Source: Gonatopus flavifemur
Taxonomy: Eukaryota > Arthropoda > Insecta > Hymenoptera > Dryinidae
NCBI GenBank assembly: GCA_018340375.1
Contig: JAFFJZ010000003.1
Coordinates: 14,012,001-14,076,000 of the forward strand
DNA: 64,000 nucleotides
Direction of reading: 5' to 3'
The translations under genes were made by a program, and so were the position numbers. Below, piece by piece: positions 48,165-64,000 of the stretch; position 1 is the first letter of the stretch, and each line of letters starts with the position of its first letter. The notes under the pieces are model-generated. The model saw nothing but the letters and a program-made list of their open reading frames with translations, searched no databases and was not told the DNA's origin.

Positions 48165-48636
48165 CACCAGGGTACGGATGGTTGACATAAGCTTGTTTTT
48201 CAGGTGTCTTTAAAATACTTTTGCTTCAGTGGAAATTTTCAGCTTGGGTCAAATCTTTACGTTTGCAAAAATTCATATAAGATCTTTCGTATGGAACAAT
48301 CCAGAATTTAAGCAATTTGAGAGTAGTGTAACGTACAAGGACAATAAGTGTTTTTTAAGTAAAGGTTTATATGTTACCGACGTTCGAATCGTTCATTGAA
48401 AGAATTAATGATGGAATACCGAAACACTCAACTGTTGCACACCCGAAATTTGGCAGTACTTTTTTCAAGCAATATTTTCAACCCCAAGGCGATTTTTCAA
48501 TCTGAAAAGTTACACGACGATCATTCATCAGATTTTATGAGTTTGACTTTCCGTTTTTTCGTATAAACGATTCCAACTTCACCAACATAAGATTTATATA
48601 TATTTTCACACAGAAATTGATCTCCCGTGTATCGTA
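48165..48636. repeat. stretch with one arm of family D
   Basis: 48370-48510 (TACCGACGTTCGAATCGTTC, then CTCAACTGTTGCACACCCGA, AATTTGGCAGTACTTTTTTC) aligns with the left arm of the 59060-60196 element. Confidence 0.5.
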
Positions 48637-48910
48637 CACGAAGAAAAATGCAGGTCGAAAATATAGTAATCTTTAATAAACATTTGAGAATTTTTCTGAA
48701 ATGTGTAATGAAGATAAAACAGTCCAATAAAAGTCGCGTATGAAATTTCATATGTTTCTCTATTTTTTATCAAGTATTGATAATTTTCCATTGTTGTTTA
48801 AATACAATTTCACAGAAAAGTGGACCGTTTTATCTTCATTATACATTCCAGGAAAATTCTCGAATATTTATTAAAGATTACTATATTTTCGACCTGCATT
48901 TTTCTTGGTG
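48637..48910. mobile_element. MITE family B, 274 bp, TA on both sides
   Basis: Left CACGAAGAAAAATGCAGGTC; right GACCTGCATTTTTCTTGGTG. The arms pair over about 95 bases, including GAAAATATAGTAATCTTTAA and GATAAAACAGTCCA. TA lies directly outside both ends. Best-preserved copy of the family also seen at 17351-17679, 47458-47680 and from 56674. Confidence 0.85.
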
Positions 48911-51177
48911 TATTCCTTCAATGAATCCAGCAAAAATATGAGATGATTTGAAAATGAAGCCAGAGTTGTTTCCACAGATTTCCTTGAGAGATGATACGAA
49001 TCATGCGATCTAACAAAGTGCTTACAAAGTTTTTTGAAATATTCAGAGATATATATAATACATACGTATTTTTCCTATTTGAGAGATAACTTCTACTATT
49101 CAATGTATGCAGAGAAGTAACGATTTTAAATTCCAATGCACAACGAAGATAATATCTAAATCTAGTGAACCATATAATGCACATGAATCAAGCGAGCAAT
49201 CTGAAAACCTTCAAGGTTGAGATTCAATTCAAGTGGGCAATAAAATCAGCAAGAAAATCATAAATATTTGTGCGCTTCATAGACAGCAATAGCGGAATAA
49301 TGAGAATCTCTTCTGAACGACCTTAACAAGATTTCCGACTTTGTTAAAAGACTGATAGAAAATTTCTGTTCAATGTAACTGCAGTTCCTGTCGCTTAGCG
49401 TGGAAAATAAAATGAAAGCATCCTCCGTCTAGACATCCAGATCCGTATAATTGTCTGAGCCACTCGTGTGGGAAAGTCGAAAGACTCTGATTGATGCGCG
49501 TGTCTCTCCAACGTAAGGAAGTGCAAAAAGGTACATTCGGATTATTTCCTTTATGAATTCATTTATATGATTCTCCTTGGTCATTTCCAATCATTCTTTT
49601 GACCCTTGTTACTCTCCTACCGAGTCAAATAATTTCTGAGTGAAATCATCGATAATAATAATTGTCATTAGCTTTACATCGACATCATTGCGTTATATAT
49701 TGAAAATTGAAAAATAAAATCACTTGAATGGACATTTTTCAACGTCTTTGCAGCGTTGAATGAAAATTCCACAAGAAAGCACGAACATTGAGATTCTCGA
49801 AGTAGTGCGGAGTAATATAAAAGATATGTTAGAATATCCTGGAAGTCTACCATTGTTTCTTAGAAATCTTTCAAAGTTTCTTGAAACTGGCCTAGACGTG
49901 GTTTCATATTTCTTCACGAAATGGAAGTGGCTCCAGACAATCTTGAAAACACTCTGGCCTGTAGAAGTTTTTCAATTTAATGGCTGAGAATGTTGGAGAA
50001 AAGAAGGAAGAAGAGTGTAGTTTGAACATTCGTTGAATGTTTTGAAGTGATCATCTTTGGCATTCACCTTCACCACAAGTCGATCATTCCCTATAAAAAA
50101 TTTGGCTTACATCAGCCGCGTCTCAATTTGAAAATTGATTGAAATTCAGCCTCTTCCATTGTGACGGTGATTTCTTTTAGTACTGACTTTACACCACGAA
50201 TAGGTTAGTTTTGGCTGCATCTTAGATTCAGTCTTAGATTCAAGACTCTTTTTCCCTAGCAGAAATCACTCCAGTCATCTCATAGTTAATTTCAAGGCCC
50301 TTTCTGGGGGCTAGCTTCACTGCTAGTGCCTTGAAAGGTGCCAGACAACCGCTATAATTATTTTTACTAGGGTTACTGTCTTGTTAATCCTATTCGTGAT
50401 ACTTATTCAGGATGAGTCTAAAATTTAGCAATAATTTCATTCAAACTTGTCCACCTATTTGATTGGAAGGTTTTTTACGAATATAAATTCCAATATGAAA
50501 TGTTGAGCCTTTACACTGTTAAAAAATACTGGAATTTTCTTTCGCTTTTCAAACACCCTTGTACATTGAATTTTCAATTTTTGGTTTTTGAATTAGGAAT
50601 TCAGGATGCTTCCGACATTTGTGCAAACTTCAATAAATGTGTCCTTTTTCTTTCCATTGAGTTTGCAAAATTTGCACAAATGTCGAAATGTTTATTCAGA
50701 TGTAATTTAAATTCACGCAGAAATTTCCAACAGTGTAGGTTGATGGCAAATTCGCGATGCATATGATAAAAATCGTTTTATACCAACAAAAATTTCATCA
50801 GTACGCTTGAGCCATTTAATTGAACGTAATCATACGGTTTAAAACGTTGAACTTTGAACACGATTACTTCAAAATTACGTTTTTTGAATTGGCTTGCAAG
50901 ATAACTCCCTCAATTTTTATCCGATTCCAATCATAGCTTCTCGATTAGATTTCGCGGAGGATGTCGTATGAATTTTGCGAAATACTGAGAATTATGAGAG
51001 TTATCAACAAAAACCTCTCATTTCTCACGAAAAATCGACTTTCATCCTTAAAAGCTTGCCATTTTTTCCAAAAATTAATACTTGGAAAACTCCGTTCGAC
51101 ATTTTCTAGATATTTTCATGTACTTCACAAGAAAATTTGTCATTGTTGGTGTAGGATGAAAATTATTTAAGATACTT
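48911..51177. other. non-coding stretch with a 15-bp-arm hairpin
   Basis: CGACATTTGTGCAAA (50619) and TTTGCACAAATGTCG (50669) form perfect arms. 50263-50287 (CCCTAGCAGAAATCACTCCAG) faces 28830-28854 in reverse orientation, suggesting another dispersed repeat. No gene supported. Confidence 0.4.
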
Positions 51178-51388
51178 CACGGAAAGAAAGATTAGTTCAA
51201 ATAACTATTTAACTTGTAAGCGCATATGAACCCATATTTTTTCGTTAGGATGAAAAAAAATTATTCATCGATTCTTCAACCAATTTGGAATAATTGACTA
51301 GAAAAAATTAGTTAAATCAACGAAAAAAATGGGTCTATATACGCTTACAAATCAAATAGTTATTTCAATTAATCTTTTCTTTCCATGT
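51178..51388. mobile_element. 211-bp foldback MITE
   Basis: Left CACGGAAAGAAAGATTAGTT then CAAATAACTATTTAACTTGT; right ACAAATCAAATAGTTATTTC then AATTAATCTTTTCTTTCCATG. The arms are about 70 bases and include AAGCGCATATGAACCCAT. Confidence 0.8.
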
Positions 51389-52139
51389 TCTCAGGTCTGG
51401 GAATCACTTCTCAAAAACACTTTTTTTTGACAGCGGCCTTGTACCACGATTTTGTGGAATTTTTTAATCGAAAAATAAATATTTCTATCTCAGTACACAT
51501 GTAAACATGTGACAAACATTGATTCAATAATAGTAGATTCTTCTTGTCAGAAGAAACAAAAATATCAAACAACATAGCGAAAAGAAAATTGTACAAAATC
51601 ATAGCTTCATGTGACAACCCGTCACTTCGAGTCTTAAAATTGATATTTTTACAATATGCGTTGTGATATGTTCACATAAGATCGAAATAATTCCTTGTTT
51701 CTCCCTCATGAATTGGGATTTTTCTCCAGCACCTACAGCTTGAAATCTACAATTTAAAATATTGAAGCATTCCGTCGTCCTTTGACACGGTGAATTTCGC
51801 AAACTTCTTTTCCCCGTGAAGCACTCCGTTTCAAAGTTTCTGCATTACTTTGCTTAAAGAATCTCATTGAACCGATAGAAAAGAAATATAATTGTAAATC
51901 ACCTTTTAACTTCTAACAAAGTTGAATATAATTATATAAACATGTCGATTGATGTCACCAACATGGCAAATTGTGAGCAAAGCGGAAACAAAACAGTAAA
52001 AATCCCCAATTTGACATCCAATATTTCAATTCGAATTTATCAATCTATGAGATTGAAGAACAACAAAAAAAACCCCTGAATCTCGTTCAAAAAATTATAA
52101 GATAAAGAGAAAGAAAGAAAACAGACTCTAGACAAGACA
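51389..52139. other. AT-rich non-coding stretch
   Basis: Nothing recognised. Confidence 0.35.
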
Positions 52140-52500
52140 TACGAATACACTGTGGGCGGCAATACCGACCCCCCACGAGGTGTGTCGTTGTTGAAGTTGC
52201 CAGCCAAACGAAGATATGCTACAAGAAAATTTTCTATAATGGTTGTAGCCTGTAAACCTCATACGTTCTTGCCATGCGTGTGTATATTGACCATATATAC
52301 ATCTACGAATAGAAAGTCTGAAGGAATCGAAGTCGCATGCGGCTACTTAGTAGATGCACAAGCAGAACAAGCACAATGGACCTTTTTGTACGTAAATGTG
52401 GACGACGGGCTGCCGCCATCGACGCCGTCCGTGCGTCTGTCCGGCGCAACTCGACACCACATTGCGGCAAGATTTCTTTTTCTATGTATCTAGATACTTA
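52140..52500. other. GC- and CpG-richer island with open frames
   Basis: Includes GACGACGGGCTGCCGCCATC, GACGCCGTCCGTGCGTCTGT and CCGGCGCAACTCGACACC, far richer in CpG than its surroundings. The 113-codon plus-strand frame 52152-52493 covers it but shows no domain I recognise. Candidate for a promoter, an enhancer or a short exon. Confidence 0.28.
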
Positions 52501-54689
52501 TAGACATAAAATATTCCTGATTAATTCATTCAACGTTATCCGATCTATCTCATAGTTCATTTATTATTTATCCGACCATGTAAATATTCCCCACTTGGAA
52601 CAGAAGTTTTATGACCATGGAAGTTCTTCTTCCAAACTGCATCTCAAGAAATCTTGAATGAATCCGCGTTTGATGTATCAAGAATACATCATCGGGTCAA
52701 AAAATCCCTATACGAAGAGAAATGGATGGAGAAACTTGCGAAAAAATGATGCTTTCGAATTTATGTGAAAATAATTCAATACTATGAATCAATCAATCAA
52801 ATCAAGTTTATTATGCCATTTCGATGGTGTTGATCGAATCCAGTACACAAATGATTGAATTGAAAAAATTTATTTGAAACATTTTTCAAGAGAGGGAAAA
52901 TAAAATGCATTTGAACAATTGCATTTGAGCATTTGCGTTTTGTGCCACGCGTACGAATGACGAAGGGTTTTAAACATATCGTATCTTTTGACCTTTTGGT
53001 ATTCTCAACTGCAAAGGAATGAAAATGAACATTATCCAGATGTACCCTCTATACGTTGGGCTCTACTCTAAGGCGCCCGCCACGCCATCACTTATCACCC
53101 CACCGTCAACCTCTTACGCGACCGCGTCTGAAATCACCCTTTTGAAATTTAATATTCAATTTGAAACGGTGAGAATTGTTCGTAATGTCAAACAAGATGT
53201 TTTTTCAAACATAGAATATCATTTATATCGTATTATTTTACGATCAGTTGTAATGACTTCCCAAATTATGTTTGTCGATTGATGGTGATATATTCGAATT
53301 ATATATAATAATTATAGCAAAAATGGATTTTAATTATATAGAATACTTTGAGAATGTGTGAATAATACAGTTTCAAAATGTTACTGATACATCGTTCATC
53401 GATCAGCGTAGAAATGCGTTTGCAGCGTTTGCAGTGTTTGCTCTGGGAAAATATAAGCAAAAAAACTTATGGGAGAATAAAAATCCTTACCATAAGAAGT
53501 GTAACCAAAGCCACGCTGTAATCAAAGGAACAGCCTTTATGTGCATAAATGCATACGTGTTTCTGCATCATCGACAGAAGAACGTGAATAGGGGCTGGCT
53601 CCACATAACAGACATTATAAGTAAACGCGTATTAAGGGCGCCAAGAGATAGAAGGCGCCTTTTTAACTGTGGGAAAAAAGAATCAAGACTATGCATGTCT
53701 TGGCGACAGAAAGGAACAGAGGTCACAACGATGGATATCTGGTCAAAGTGAAGAATCCATTCGATGGATAAATTTTTGTTTTTGGAATTATTATACACAA
53801 ATATTTTACAAATCAATCGCAATAATTGTGAAAATCTATCAAAATTCTATTCAAATTGTTCTTGAGGTAGTTCTCCATGGTAGTTTATCCATAGTAAAAT
53901 ACATTCCCATAAACAAAAGCGTGTGACAGTGTCATGATGACTCATATAAAAAAAAATCCCCATGGTAAAGGTTTTTTGAATCTCACAAGGAACAAAATGA
54001 GCCCTCATAAGTTATAAACGGATCAAAAATAAAAATTTCTTAAGAAAAAAACCATGTCAAATTTCGCGTTGTTGTTACAAGGTTGTTTATTTATACTTCG
54101 AGTTCGTTCTTTTTTTTCATAAATGAGAATATAAGTCCCAACGAATATGATTATCGAATTCCTTCGACCTTGGTGCTCCGCTTGACAATAATTTTTCTAA
54201 TTTCATCCTGAATTCTCCCGGAGAACTACCTCAAATGGAAGATTGAATACGATTTTTGAAAAAATTCATATTTGAGCTGACTGAATAAAAGTTATACGAA
54301 AAAAAGAAACAATATATCTAAAATCTAATAGACGTGAAATAGATATCAGGTGGACATTTAAACCTTATCCGTCAAGGTAAGATTCTATTCTTCGTGCAAC
54401 CAAGAGGAAAAATATCAATTTCCTCAACATTATTCACATTTATTTACAATTCAGAGAAGAATTTCAAGCATATTCAGAACTTTCGATCGTGATGGAATAT
54501 TCATTGAAGAATGAAAGGGATAAAAAATGAATCATTGTTAAAATAGAATTATACTTTCATAGAGGAGGAGTAAAATTGTTATAAAACATAAACCAGAAAT
54601 TTGTTCGGTAAATAAATTTCTGATCAAGTCAAAGTAAGGTTTCGGCAAACAGAGTAGGAGGATGAAAAAAACAAAATGTGTTGCTTGAA
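52501..54689. other. non-coding stretch with one GC-richer patch
   Basis: 53040-53145 is GC-richer; an 87-codon frame through it (53019-53282) reads YSKAPATPSLITPPSTSYAT but cannot be supported as a gene. GGGCGCCAAGAGATAGAAGG then CGCC at 53636-53659 is a small hairpin. 53341-53410 resembles 305-380. Confidence 0.35.
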
Positions 54690-54960
54690 TTGACTGTTAG
54701 TCGTTAATTTTAAACACGATATCCCCTGTATCATTGGATTGGTTAAGCCTTCCAGCGTAGGCGGGTCTTGATAATTCTCCTCCGCCTTGATTACTATCGC
54801 GTTATGGCTGTCACTAAATGAAAAGATATTTGTAACATTACGTGCGAATGTTGAACGCGTGCAAATGTCAAGCGGTTCACTTCACGTGGCCTGTTCATCA
54901 TCGAAGGTATCGAGTGTCAAAGGTACTTGAAGTCAATAAGATGCAACCGAACAATCATAT
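54690..54960. promoter_or_regulatory. possible upstream regulatory stretch, ~3.7 kb before the tin start
   Basis: A less AT-rich block with GATTGGTTAAGCC, GCCTTGATTACTATCGCG, GCAAATGTCAAGCGGTTCAC, TTCACGTGGCC (CACGTG E-box) and GGTACTTGAAGTCAA, which resembles NK-2 class binding sites (CACTTGA-like). No repeat structure explains it. Motif inference only. Confidence 0.25.
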
Positions 54961-55865
54961 TCGGAAGAGTAATTAATGCATAATCATTCATATAATCATC
55001 TTCATAATTGTCGTCGTAATTGTAGTCGTGGGATATATTTGTGGACCTGTTTCGTTGAGAAAACTGTTATGTTTTTTCAAAACAAGTATATCACGTGAGA
55101 AATCCTGGAGTTGTTTGATTGATACGTCAACGCATGAAGTAACAAATCAAATGACAAATTTTTCATAGTATATCGTAGTACTGGAAGGTGGGATGTCATT
55201 CGAAGTGGTTGAGCAATGATTGGGATGGCATTGAATATATTTACATTACAGGAAAACAAAAACGTAGGTCTTCTCAAAAAATTCCACATGAAACATGTTT
55301 CCTGTGTGCAAAACTATAGGGCCACATTTGGGTGGATTTTGCCAAATCTGGGGCAGGTTCGGGCCAGCGCAGGTTGATATCGTAAATTTATACTCAATTT
55401 CTCTGTAATTTGCATGAATCATATCCACTGAATTTCGAGTTGCAATGTTAATCAACACTGTAAAATAATTATCCCTCAAGGAGAACTCGCGACATCAAAA
55501 TGACATGCAATTTCATGCAAAAATCTTATCATTTTGGGGGACCTAAGATTCTTTATTTCATTTATTTTAAATTGCAAGAATTTCTGAGATACATGTTGCA
55601 ACACTGGTGTGAAAATTATGCATGCTGGGTTGGATATTGCAAAAAATTTGACAAAATTTGATATTTAAAGTTAGACTTATTGGTAATCTAAAATGTCTGC
55701 ATCTTCATGCTGCAACCAATGGAGCTCGCTTCGCAAATTTGAACAGTTCTTTTGGAAATTTTGATGATCCCTAATATGAATTCAGCTAATTTTACTAAAT
55801 TTAGCTGGACGGAGTTCGCGGATTCGTAGCTGCAATAACCAACTTGTCAAGTGCATTCGCGTTAT
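54961..55865. other. non-coding stretch with a GGGCC-type fragment
   Basis: 55318-55375 has GGGCCACATTTGGGTGG and GGGGCAGGTTCGGGCCAGC, like the block at 7190. No gene. Confidence 0.4.
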
Positions 55866-56535
55866 TTAATTGAGGGCGGAAAATACATGCGAACGTACCG
55901 GTTCTTAAGAATTTATTACGAAAAATTGGCTGAGGATCCATTAATGAAACAACACATATCTTGAAATCTACGTTTCAAACTATCTTTATAATTTCGTTGA
56001 GACAGAAGTATTCCAAAATGGCGGAGTTACAGCTGCTAGAAGTTGGTCTTCGTTTTTGCGCCGTGCAGCCTACAAGCCTCAATTCTTTCCCAAAATTCTA
56101 TCGTTAGAATATGTGAAAACGCACAACTTGACGGAGTCAAAACAAATAAAAATGAAAAATTGGAAATACTGAAGCATTTTGAAGAAAACACACTTTTGTT
56201 TTTCATTTAAAAATTGAAAAAAGCAATGTAAATAAATTTTATTTTTTGGTTTTATCTTCGTCAAGTTGTGCGTTTTGATATACTTTAACGATAGGATTTT
56301 GGTTTTTTGATTTCAGATGAAAATTGAGACCTGTAGGCTGCACGGCGCAGAAACGAGGTACCAACTCGTAGCTCCGCCATTTTGGAATATTTTTGTATCA
56401 AAAAAATTGTAAAGATAGTTTCGAACGTATATTTTAAGGTGTGCTTGATTTCATGATTGTATCTTTAACCAATGAATTGTAATAAATCCTAAAGAAAAAG
56501 GTACATTTGCTTGTATTTTCTCCCTCAAATGATTG
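55866..56535. mobile_element. ~670-bp foldback with ~260-base arms
   Basis: Left arm 55866-56135 and right arm 56252-56535 pair along their length: AAAATGGCGGAGTTAC against AGCTCCGCCATTTT, GCGCCGTGCAGCCTAC against GTAGGCTGCACGGCGC, AACGCACAACTTGACG against CGTCAAGTTGTGCGTT, GTTTCAAACTATCTTTA against TAAAGATAGTTTCGAAC. The short loop explains the open frames here. No clear target duplication. Confidence 0.85.
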
Positions 56536-57140
56536 CCGCAAACAATCATTAACTGTTGAAATCGACTTTATTGATTATCATCCCTAATCGATCAAGCACA
56601 CCGTAAAAGATACGTTTTTCATAAGAAATGAGGAAATTTTCCACCAACTTGTGGACCTAATCTACCTTTTGCACGGAGAAAAATGCAGTTCGCAAATAGA
56701 GCAATCTTCAGTAGGAAATTGGAGAATATTGATTAATGAGTACAAATACAAACTTGAAAATTGAATCTCTATTAAATGTTGAGGAAAAAAGTATAGAGTT
56801 CAAAACACTTCGGATACGATTCAAGGTGATTACTCAAGCAGACATGAACAATAGAATGAACAGAGACTTGAAATGGACCTTATTCTGCTGGCCGAAGATC
56901 AAATCGGAGTAGGTCGAAATAGTAAGAATATTATGTAAGCTGATCAACAATAAAAGAAATAACAATTTTTATTTTTCAATTAAAGATCAACACTTAAGCC
57001 ATTCAAATGAATATTCATGTTCCTGTGATTCCCCTTTTTGAGAATTCATAGAAATTTTATTATTTCCTTATGATTGTAGGATACAAATTTGATGATTCAG
57101 TCAAATTCTCATTAATTGTTTTTCCTATGAATAAATACAG
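56536..57140. other. stretch with a one-ended family B copy
   Basis: 56674: CACGGAGAAAAATGCAGTTC then GCAAATAGAGCAATCTTCAG, matching the family B terminus; no partner end. Otherwise AT-rich and featureless. Confidence 0.45.
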
Positions 57141-57802
57141 CCGTGAAAAAATCGTTTAGGTCTGATTATGCGTGTTCAGGCCTAATCATGGACTTTTTTC
57201 GGCAAAATTCTTCGTGTTCAATACTGACTGCACGTGAGTGAGCCTGATTGCACCTGGTCGTTCATTTTTGAGCTTTGTCATCACTCCAAAGGCTTCAATT
57301 TTGTACCCACGTGAAAACCCGTGATCAAGCTTAACCACCAGCGATCATGCCTGACAAACCATTCTCGCTTGTGATCATGCAAAATCCCACCAACTGAGGA
57401 ATATTCATACAAAATGACTCTGTGTTGATTTTTCTATCACAAATACACATTCTTGATAATGCTAAATCGGCTCCAAACTCAGACGCATACGCCTGATCAC
57501 GCATGATCATGCCTGAAAACTGGAAACCAGAAAATGGGAGCTGCATAAGTACAATAAGTAGAAATGAATAACAATAAATGAGTGTTTGATAACATCATTA
57601 TAGTTTCATTCCTGATAAAAAAACTTACTGATTTTGTATGAATTTCTCATGTATAATGGAGCATAATTGAAGGTGATTCGACGTGATTGGGCATGATTAG
57701 TCCTCATCACGTGGGTACAAAATTGAGGCCTGATCACGCCTGATCAGGCTTTAATGATTAGCACTGATCAGGGGTGAGCAAGCGTGGACAATTTTTTCAC
57801 GG
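57141..57802. mobile_element. 662-bp foldback with GATCATGC-like motifs, ~0.8 kb upstream of the tin start
   Basis: Ends CCGTGAAAAAAT and ATTTTTTCACGG are perfect complements and flanked by ACAG on both sides (57137-57140, 57803-57806). CAATTTTGTACCCACGTGA (57296) has a perfect complement at 57707-57725. The element is filled with variants of TGATCATGC, GATCACGCC and CCTGATCAGG in both orientations. The ~70-codon reverse frame 57331-57546 is a by-product. Confidence 0.82.
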
Positions 57803-58595
57803 ACAGCCAGAACTTTAATGAATAAATCCACCACGATGTCATCTCCAATATTAGAGATGAATTCGTACTTTAAAATCCATTCTACTGAGGAACGTGTCTA
57901 CACTTCTACTTCTTCAATACTTCTTAAAAAATGAATATATATTGTCCAAATCTACCCGATTTTGGTATACACTCACAGTCATTCAATTGCAATTAAAAAT
58001 TGTAAAACGACGCAACTTTCCATCGCTGGTGGGAAAATGATGCCCTTCTCCCCAGTCTCCTCAGTCTCCCCACTGCGACGATAATCCATGAAACAGATTC
58101 AAGAACATACAGACGCACAAGAAGTGAAATAAATAGGTATACGCATACATCAAAACACATGTCCGTCTGTGAGTTGATCCAATATCCTATGCGCGTTGAG
58201 AACCAACACTTGACTCCCTCTAAAGACCAAGTCACATTACAAGTTTGCCCTCCGACCTGACCGCTCAACCATAACCAGCGTTCGACATGCAGAAACCGGT
58301 GATTTGACATTCCATCTTGTTCGGTGTCAATTGAAGAAGAATTCGTGTTTGACAAGTGTCACAAGCTCAATTTTCTGTTGAACTGAATGTTCATTTTTAT
58401 CCTCAAAATAAATCGTGTGATGTTAAAAGGGTGGAATTACAATGGTATTAGAAGTTTCAGTGATTTCAATGCTCTGAAGTAATTACTATCCTACGTGACT
58501 GTTCGATTAAACTATCTCAATGACTGAAATGAATCAGTGGTGAATTATGATTTTTGACAAATCAGACGGATTGTGAATGAATGAAATATAGATAA
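57803..58595 (+). promoter_or_regulatory. immediate 5' flank of tin; probable promoter and 5' UTR region
   Basis: The 790 bases between the foldback element and the first Met. They must hold part of the 5' UTR or promoter unless an upstream non-coding exon exists. The block 58015-58360 is less AT-rich than its surroundings. I see no clear TATA box or initiator, so the assignment rests on position alone. Confidence 0.35.

Positions 58596-64000
<5,405 letters not shown>

Noticed and set aside
52152..52493. 113-codon frame as a definite gene
   Set aside because: No domain or splice support; kept only as a CpG-rich island of unknown role.

Overview
This is AT-rich eukaryotic DNA, almost certainly from an insect. 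A hymenopteran would fit, but the sequence does not settle the order. The only gene I can recognise with confidence is at the right edge, on the + strand: the 5' part of an NK-2 class homeobox gene, best read as the tinman/NK4 (Nkx2-5) orthologue. Exon 1 (coding 58596-58938) carries the N-terminal TN repressor motif TPFSVRDIL and a histidine run. Exon 2 (63493-63581) carries the basic N-terminal arm of the homeodomain. Exon 3 (63870 to the edge) carries helices 1 to 3 up to WFQNRR. The three pieces join in frame across canonical GT-AG introns (phase 1, then phase 0). The window ends inside homeodomain codon 54, so the C-terminus is missing.

The 58.5 kb on the 5' side of that gene look gene-poor. 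Open frames there are short, mostly overlap repeats, lack domain signatures, and several of the longest are translations of simple repeats (GAAA, CTT, TAG, GAT, CGT, CAG). The sequence is instead full of non-autonomous DNA transposon remnants. Most are foldback/MITE-like elements that can be recognised because their two ends are reverse complements. The best defined are a hAT-type element (61900-62384) with a perfect 8-bp target duplication, a 662-bp foldback with GATCATGC-like motifs and a possible 4-bp duplication (57141-57802), a ~670-bp foldback (55866-56535), a GTCCATTAATTACG-ended element (21221-21639), and a group with different interiors but similar CAC(T/G/C)GAGAAA-like ends next to TA.

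Layout: 1-7.9 kb, foldback elements, a polypurine tract and one GC-richer stretch with homeodomain-like sites; 7.9-13.5 kb, AT-rich with few recognisable features; 13.5-20.5 kb, GC-richer patches and a concentration of microsatellites; 20.5-29.5 kb, MITEs, an inverted duplication and an unclassified GC-richer block; 29.5-33.8 kb, sparse, with one 98-codon frame of uncertain status; 33.8-48.9 kb, the densest transposon area, with a compound cluster at 47.4-48.9 kb; 49-58.5 kb, the 5' flank of the homeobox gene, with two large foldbacks and a possible regulatory stretch at 54.7 kb; 58.6-64 kb, the homeobox gene, whose 4.55-kb first intron holds at least four transposon-like insertions.

In flies tinman lies in the NK homeobox cluster next to bagpipe. 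No second homeobox was seen in the 58 kb upstream, so any cluster neighbour must lie further away or on the 3' side. I found no tRNA, rRNA, CRISPR, prokaryotic or viral genes, and no convincing previously undescribed system. The most unusual material is the set of transposon families.
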